In this document: piece by piece, positions 58,611 through 64,000 of the stretch
How the letters are laid out: each line of letters begins with the position of its first letter
How positions within the stretch are numbered: the stretch's first letter is position 1
DNA from: Trebouxia sp. TZW2008
Lineage: Eukaryota > Chlorophyta > Trebouxiophyceae > Trebouxiales > Trebouxiaceae
Direction: 5' to 3'
Assembly: GCA_002118135.1 (NCBI GenBank)
Contig: BDIU01000193.1
Span: 1 to 64,000 of the forward strand
Length of the DNA stretch: 64,000 nt
Made by a program: the position numbers and the translations under genes
Notes under the pieces: generated by a model
Seen by the model: only the letters and a program-made list of their open reading frames with translations
What the model was told of the DNA's origin: nothing
The model's database searches: none

Positions 58611-60934
58611 ATGGCTCAGCTTCTTCGACAGAAGTTGCCAACGCAACCGTTGGCACTGGTGCTGCTACTAGCCGTTGCATGCGCAGCGGTCTTGCTACTG
58701 TTGAGGTCTAGTAACAGCGCCCTCGTCACTACTACTGCATCAAGTAAGGCTAGCTCGATATACAGCAGGCGTAGGGATATCAGTTCAACCGAAAACTCAG
58801 GGAACAGTACTATTTCCGCGCCGCAATTGTTGGCATTTGTTGGCATCTTCACCGCCTCAAAGCCCGAAAGGAGGCGTGTGGTCCGAAACACATGGATGCC
58901 GTCGACCCCTGCAGACTTACTGAAGTACGAACGCTGAAAGACCCGCAGCAGCAGCAATTCGTTTCTGCAATCATTGTTGTTGAGCTTCTTGCAGATTTGA
59001 GGCTGACACCAGAGTCAGATTGCGATTTGTCGTTGGCCAGCTTCAAGACAATGAAGCACAGGCTGCCCTAGAGCAGGAAGCAGCTGTCTCCCAGGACTTT
59101 GAAGTTCTTGAGGTGCAAGAAACATATGAAAATTTGGTATTGAAGGTATCAACATCTTGAATGAGTTGTGATTGTAGTGCACATGTTCTACCCAGTAATC
59201 AGCACAAAGCTGTACCCACCTTAGGTCGTTTGCTATTCTGTCTGAATGCAACTCACCACCATGACAGTTGTCGACCACCTCTTTCAAGCCATAGTGCTGG
59301 ACATGATGGCTTGCTACTGTACAGACATCTTGGAATGCATTTAGAACAGCTCTGTATCTAATCATAGTTTGTGGCGGTCTTGCCTGCAGGCTTATGCCTT
59401 CTTTCAGCATGTGCAAGCGAGATACAACCCTGCCTTCATCGTCAAGACAGATGATGATTTGTACATCAGGTTGGTCAGCATCTTGCTGCTTCTGCTGCCT
59501 GCACAGCGCCAATGTTGTCTGGGCCGTCTGCCCATATGGAAACACTGCAAATGTTGTCAAGTATGATTCTCACAGTAAGATTTGATGCCCTTCATAGACA
59601 CTGCACGGCATATCTGTATGAACAGCTTCTGTGCATTGTGTAAACGCAAGTGTGCTTGCTCGCTTGCGCGTTCGTCCAAGCATGCCCGAATATCTGACTG
59701 TTCTGCATTGCGCTTGCAGACCTTAGCAGTATATCTCTGTGAACAATTTCTGTATGTTGTCAGCCACATGTGGGTAACGTCTGTGCTCGCTTGCCTGTTT
59801 ATGCTGACCTTTGCCGACATCTGACTCTTCTGCTTGCTTGCTTACAACAACGTGCTTACAAGCCCAAGCAGTGTAACTCTGTGAAGAACTTCTGTGCGTT
59901 GTCAGGCACAGGTTCAGCAGAGTCTATTTGCTTGCCTGTTTGCGCTGGCCTTCACAGGCATCTGACTCTTTCACAATGTGCTTACAGACCCGACAGATTG
60001 GCACAAGCAATTCCCCAATGGCAGGTGCGTAATAGCGGCTACGTTGGCGTCATGCGAGCCGGCACTGAAGCACATGACATGACATACAGCCCTTGGTACG
60101 AACCTCTGGGCGTCCTCCACAATAACAAGTATTACATGTATGCCAGTGGCGGCATGTATGCCTTGTCAGCAAAAGCCGCACATTTACTCACCCAGACGCC
60201 CTTCAGCGAACGGCGTTTGGCTGGAGGGGGTGAAGATGCCTCAATGGGGCTCTGGGTGTTGGGCTACAACATTCAGTACTTGGACGATAGGAGACTCGGA
60301 GTGTATTATGATGAAGTGACCTGCCCAGAGAACTTCATTGGTGAGCAGCTTACATCAACACAGTGTGATTGACAGTCCTTACTTGTATGGCAGAAGGCCC
60401 TCGTACCTCCTGTACAGAGCTTTCACACTTGCAGAACCTGTTGTTGTTGTGCATCTTGTCCCAGAGTGGTATACTGCTTAATCTGCAATCCAGTGACTTT
60501 TTCCTAAAGTGTGGACGTGCCTCAGGGTCTTGCGTGATTTGCTTGTCATTCCAGTGGTTCAGATGCCGCGTTTGCTGTGCATTGTATGGCACTCATGTGC
60601 ATCATGTGCAAGCCGTTTGGTACAATGTTGAGGTTTGCAATGTGCACATGATGCATTGCCTGACCCCAACAGCATAGTCCATGATTTGCATGTCAGTACT
60701 CACAATGTCTGCATACTTACACAGGTGCTGCTTTCTGATGCAGTGCTTACTGGGACTTGCAATGGTCTGTGTGATGCTGAAACCACGATTGCAAAGCTGC
60801 ATGCAGACGCCAATTGCACAGCAGTCCTCCCTACGGAGCTTTCCATGATGGAGCCAATGTATGACTTCGGTCCAGTGGGCTGTATCCAACTTGATGACAA
60901 TGGCAACGTCAACAAAAGCTTATGCAACACATAA
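58611..60934 (+). CDS. Glycosyltransferase family 31 (beta-1,3-galactosyltransferase-like), type II membrane
   Basis: Exons in phase: 58611-58924 (ATG), 58995-59145, 59390-59469 and 59988-60340; a small middle exon is not resolved (candidates near 60391 or 60554); the last exon is 60725-60934 (TAA). The N terminus has a short cytosolic part, an anchor (LALVLLLAVACAAVLLLL) and a Ser/Thr-rich stem. Catalytic-domain blocks follow: FVGIFTASKPERRRVVRNTW, ADTRVRLRFVVGQLQDNEAQ, the DxD metal motif in FIVKTDDDLYIR, YYMYASGGMYALS, and the GGGEDASMGLW block. The C terminus is Cys-containing (TGTCNGLCDAETTIAKLH). GT31 enzymes add galactose or GlcNAc in beta-1,3 linkage in the Golgi, in plants including arabinogalactan proteins; the exact sugar cannot be told. 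Confidence 0.8.
59585..59987 (+). repeat. Three tandem units with acceptor copies before a GT31 exon
   Basis: Units of about 130-150 bases containing CTGTGAA-AA-TTCTGTG, GCTTGCCTGTTT-GCTG and TCTGACTCTT end at CTTGCAGACC (59720), CTTACAAGCCC (59862) and the true CTTACAGACC (59987). The first exon bases are duplicated with each acceptor. Confidence 0.7.
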
Positions 60935-61263
60935 ATCATGAAGGTCTGCCAGCAGGAGCAGGGGAGCCACCAAAATTGTACACCCACACAAATTGGCACA
61001 ATGTTGATGTATTTCTGGGGCAGCGCACATGAATTGCCCTGAAGCCGCCACAAAACTGTGCACATCATGTGGGCCACCCCCCAACACCCCCCCAACCCCA
61101 AGCAGTATTCCCAAAACACTCTGAGCTGCAGTGCTTAGACCTTTGCAGCAGGCCAAGTATGCCAATATAGAAACGAAAGAAGTACTTCTGTACACGTACT
61201 GACTATGCAGCTGCGCTGCTTCAAAAACTGAAATACTAGAACAGATACTTGCAGTTTCTGCAG

Positions 61264-61636
61264 ACAGCTTGAAAGCAACATTACGGCGTTTCAGAACAGA
61301 ACGGCCTGTGAACCTAACAGCAAGCAAGGCGAAGTCTGCGTGACTTGTGTTGATGTTCGACAAGGGGAACAAGCTGTTTGCAAAGTGGCTCAGTTTTGGT
61401 GGCAAGACCGGAAGCTCCAGAACTCCTGTGTGTCCAAGATGTGTGACAGGTGCAATTGCACCCCCGTGTCCAAGCTGGTGACACGTGTTCAATTCTACCA
61501 AAAGGAAATCAGCACAGCCACCAGCTTGACGCCTCAATCACCAGCAGCGTACAGGTGTATGTCTTGCACAGCTCAGCAGGGATACACAGATGAAATTTTG
61601 ATTCAATCAAACAATGACAGTGATCATTGTTTGTAA
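61264..61636 (+). CDS. Cysteine-rich extracellular-type terminal exon, unrecognised
   Basis: After TTTCTGCAG the frame reads ESNITAFQNRTACEPN, SKQGEVCVTCVDVRQG, CKVAQFWWQDRKLQ, then NSCVSKMCDRCNC, and ends DSDHCL with TAA. About ten cysteines and two N-glycosylation sites (NIT, NRT) suggest a secreted or lumenal disulfide domain. No earlier exon is found in phase. It lies 330 bases after the GT31 stop on the same strand, so it may be a separate small gene or an alternative 3' end of the GT31 gene. Confidence 0.45.
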
Positions 61637-62852
61637 ATGTGCTTGAAGTTTTGACAATGAGTACTGTTTTTACCGATATTTTTCTGCGAGTTGCATGTAT
61701 ACACCGCTGGCTGTTACTGTGCATCTGACTAGCATCCAAGAAAGAGCTGGTAGTGATGACAATGCCAATGATGACGAAAAAATGGCGCAAGCTTGATACT
61801 CATCAAAACACAGTTGGGTTTAGATAGGACAGAATTGTTTACTTGACTCAGTAGCATGCATGTTGTGTAAATACATAAGTTGAGACATCAACAGTGTTGG
61901 CATGATACCTTCACCACATCATAACATTGCTCCATGTTGCAGCGTCTCCGCCATACAGGTCGCAATTAGTCGTTTGCTCTGATGCATGATGCCAACAAAA
62001 GGCTGCAATCCAATACATGCTTGCAGCCGTTTGAGAATTTGGCACCTTACCATCTAGCTAGCAATGCCTTTAACCTCACCACGCGCTCTGTAGCAATGCC
62101 CCTCAAAGGTGATGTGTCAGAATAGCATAGCCATATAGCACAAAAGAGTGACGTTTTGAGCCAAGGGAGCGTCTTCACATCATAATCATTGCTTTTCACT
62201 TATGTTGTCCATACAAAAGGCGTGTAATGAAAGCTGTAGGTAATGTGGCCAAAATTTGGACTGTCTGAGTCAGACATTACGCAGTCGGCAATTATGACAC
62301 GGGGTCTGCAGCTATGTACTTGATGGATTACCAACTGTACTACTGCAAAATGCTAATGACAGCTTGACATCAAATGGTGTGAAAAGCACAGGTTGATGCG
62401 CATAGCCAATCAGCCTCGTGATTGGAGTATCAGCACAGCATGTGGCAACCCTAATACATAGCACAACAGCAGAAACGTGATGACTGCAGACAGTTCATCT
62501 GACAGTTGTCAGTTGTGCTTGTTGGTGCACGTACAGTATGCAGATTGAATAGAATCAGAATGCTGAGGAGCAGTGAGCCATACATCTTACTACTTAAGCT
62601 TAGCTAATTACAAGCTTTCAAACGTGAGATGCTGCTGGTTCAACCACATGTACATATCAACCGCATGTACATTGAAACGCTTGTCAAAATATAGAAAGAT
62701 GCAGTGCTGGAAATGTCTGCAGTTATCCTAATGATATCACTTAATAAACTGAGCCTTGATTGAACAAAAAGCTAAAAACCTGCTTTCTACACATGATTGA
62801 ATATCATGGTGCTCGTGTTTTTGGTGGAGGGTGCTGCCACTGTGAGTGGCGC
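61637..62852. other. Gap with no recognised gene
   Basis: No exon with splice support on either strand; AT-rich compared with neighbouring genes. TTTGTAAATG just after the stop at 61636 contains TGTAA, the usual green-algal polyadenylation word. Confidence 0.45.
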
Positions 62853-63902
62853 TCAGCGTACAAGTAACAGAGTCATAAAGGCTAGAGCCAGGCCCATCAA
62901 GCTCAGGGAAAGCCCACTAGCTCCACCTGCAATTAAGTTTCACATGTTAGCAATCACGCTGATTCAAGCATGATAGTTGACTTTGTGATCAAGTTTGTAC
63001 ATCAACACACCAGCAATTGCAGTACTTGACGTATGAGCAGCAACTCTTGAGGCATGCTCAATAAAGAGTGATCAGGTGAAATATGTACAAGCACATAATG
63101 GTGGTGGTTATCCTGGCGGCAACTGTTGCAAAGCAAACATTTGTAACGCACATGACCATGTCATGACCGATCTCCGATATGCATAACAAAGCAGGTGCTT
63201 ACTTGGGTTAGGTGCAGTGGTGTCCATGATGGTGCTTGTGTTGACCGTCACCATTGAACCATATGTTGATCCATAAATAGACTGGACGTTGCTGGTAAGA
63301 GCAGCCTTGTAGGCGCTTGCAGAAGCGTTCTGTCCGTTCAAAAACGCAACAGTGGTGTCAAATACCACAGAGCCTGACTTTACGTTGCTGACATCAACTG
63401 TCACAGGCCCCGCAAACTTTTCGATGTTCCCCTCCGATGTCTTTTCAAACTGCACACAAAAGGGTTTTCTCAGCTTGCGTGCAAGCAGCGTTGCTCAATG
63501 CAACTTTTTAGCTAGTGCAGCATGCATGAAGCTTCCACAATGAAAATCTCACCTTTGTTTGTTCGCTCTGGTTGAAGCTGGCAACAGTGTAGTCAGTGAG
63601 TGTCTGCGACACTGTCACTGCAGGCACGTTCTTGGCAGACGAAGTGGTGGCATTTGTGGCTGCAGGGTTTGGTGATGGGGATGCCTGTATCAAACAGCAG
63701 TTCATCGTTTTTCATGCCTTTCAAGCGCTGACACTTTGGTCTTAGGGGATGTCATGGCTGTCGTACCTCTTGAGGAGATGGCGAGAACTCTTCAGGAGAA
63801 GGTGAAACCTCTTCAAAAGAAGGTGAGACATCCCCGTCAGCAGGAACATTTGCCGCGGCCGGGGTTGGGGCAGTCGCGGTAGATGGAGCCGGAGCAGGTG
63901 CC
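62853..63902 (-). CDS. Pro/Ser-rich secreted protein with GPI-type C-terminal tail (5' end outside window)
   Basis: Exons in phase: 63767-63902 (start of exon uncertain), 63553-63684, 63203-63449 and 62853-62926 (TGA). The first visible exon is Ala/Pro then SPSPEEFSPSPQE. The second continues SPSPNPAATNATTSSAKNVP. The third reads IEKFAGPVTVDVSNVKSGSV, then VFDTTVAFLNGQNASASAYK, a globular segment with an NAS glycosylation site. The last exon is SGASGLSLSLMGLALAFMTL plus LLVR, small residues followed by a hydrophobic end, the pattern of a GPI-anchor signal. The composition resembles hydroxyproline-rich wall/extracellular-matrix proteins of algae. The N terminus is beyond 63902. Confidence 0.55.
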
Positions 63903-64000
63903 ACTGCCAACAATCCACGTCCGATTTTGTCACCTGCGGCATGGTGGGAACTTTGTGAGCAACGTAAAAAGTTGTCGATTGCCTGGTGTCACGTTGCCAG

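Noticed and set aside
60920..61537. 205-codon - strand frame
   Set aside because: It is antisense to the GT31 end and the Cys-rich exon. The + strand reading has cysteines and good splice sites, while the - reading has no motif.
63742..63942. Leu/His/Arg-rich - frame at the right edge
   Set aside because: The alternative frame (SPSPEEFSPSPQE) joins the next exons in phase and gives a coherent secreted protein.

Overview
This looks like a nuclear genome segment from a eukaryotic green alga. The genes are split into many short exons with GT-AG introns whose acceptors usually read TGCAG. The products are plant-type: PRMT10, DEG2 protease, mitochondrial glycine decarboxylase P protein, SYP5 syntaxin, a COMT-like O-methyltransferase and a GT31 glycosyltransferase. 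I cannot name the species; a trebouxiophyte-like chlorophyte is a guess. There are no bacterial operons and no CRISPR array. Exon models were built by hand by joining open segments at splice sites with matching codon phase. PRMT10, the O-methyltransferase, SYP5 and the P protein close in phase from start to stop.

Layout, left to right: the 3' end of an unknown + gene (to 1327); a - leucine-zipper protein gene (2151-5363); a - unknown, probably nuclear protein gene (6470-9804); the first exon of a small secreted or anchored protein on - (10490-10711); + PRMT10 (10899-13075); + DEG2 (about 14061-23213), whose introns are packed with tandem arrays; a - MYND zinc-finger gene with an apparent frameshift (24038-25529); a - O-methyltransferase (25615-29765); a divergent spacer; + SYP5-type Qc-SNARE (30505-32687); a repeat-rich gap; a - coiled-coil protein (34989-35583); a + nuclease-fold protein (about 36072-38111); a large - Ala/Pro-rich protein with three PAM2-like motifs (39049-47838); - glycine decarboxylase P protein (48808-58216); a + GT31 galactosyltransferase (58611-60934); a Cys-rich + exon (61264-61636); and a - Pro/Ser-rich protein with a GPI-type tail that runs to the right edge (62853-63902).

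The most striking feature is not a gene. In at least six of these genes, pieces that straddle a splice junction (exon head plus acceptor, or exon tail plus donor) are tandemly copied into the neighbouring intron, from two to about ten times. DEG2 and the P protein are extreme cases. The introns therefore carry ladders of decoy splice sites with partial exon copies, some still open in frame. Several short dispersed repeat families are also present. One has a pyrimidine-rich 3' tail that lies directly against a 3' splice site in the MYND gene.

The genes are ordinary cellular housekeeping genes (chloroplast proteolysis, mitochondrial photorespiration, arginine methylation, vesicle fusion, glycosylation) and do not form a pathway cluster. 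Function calls rest on recalled family motifs; no database search was run.
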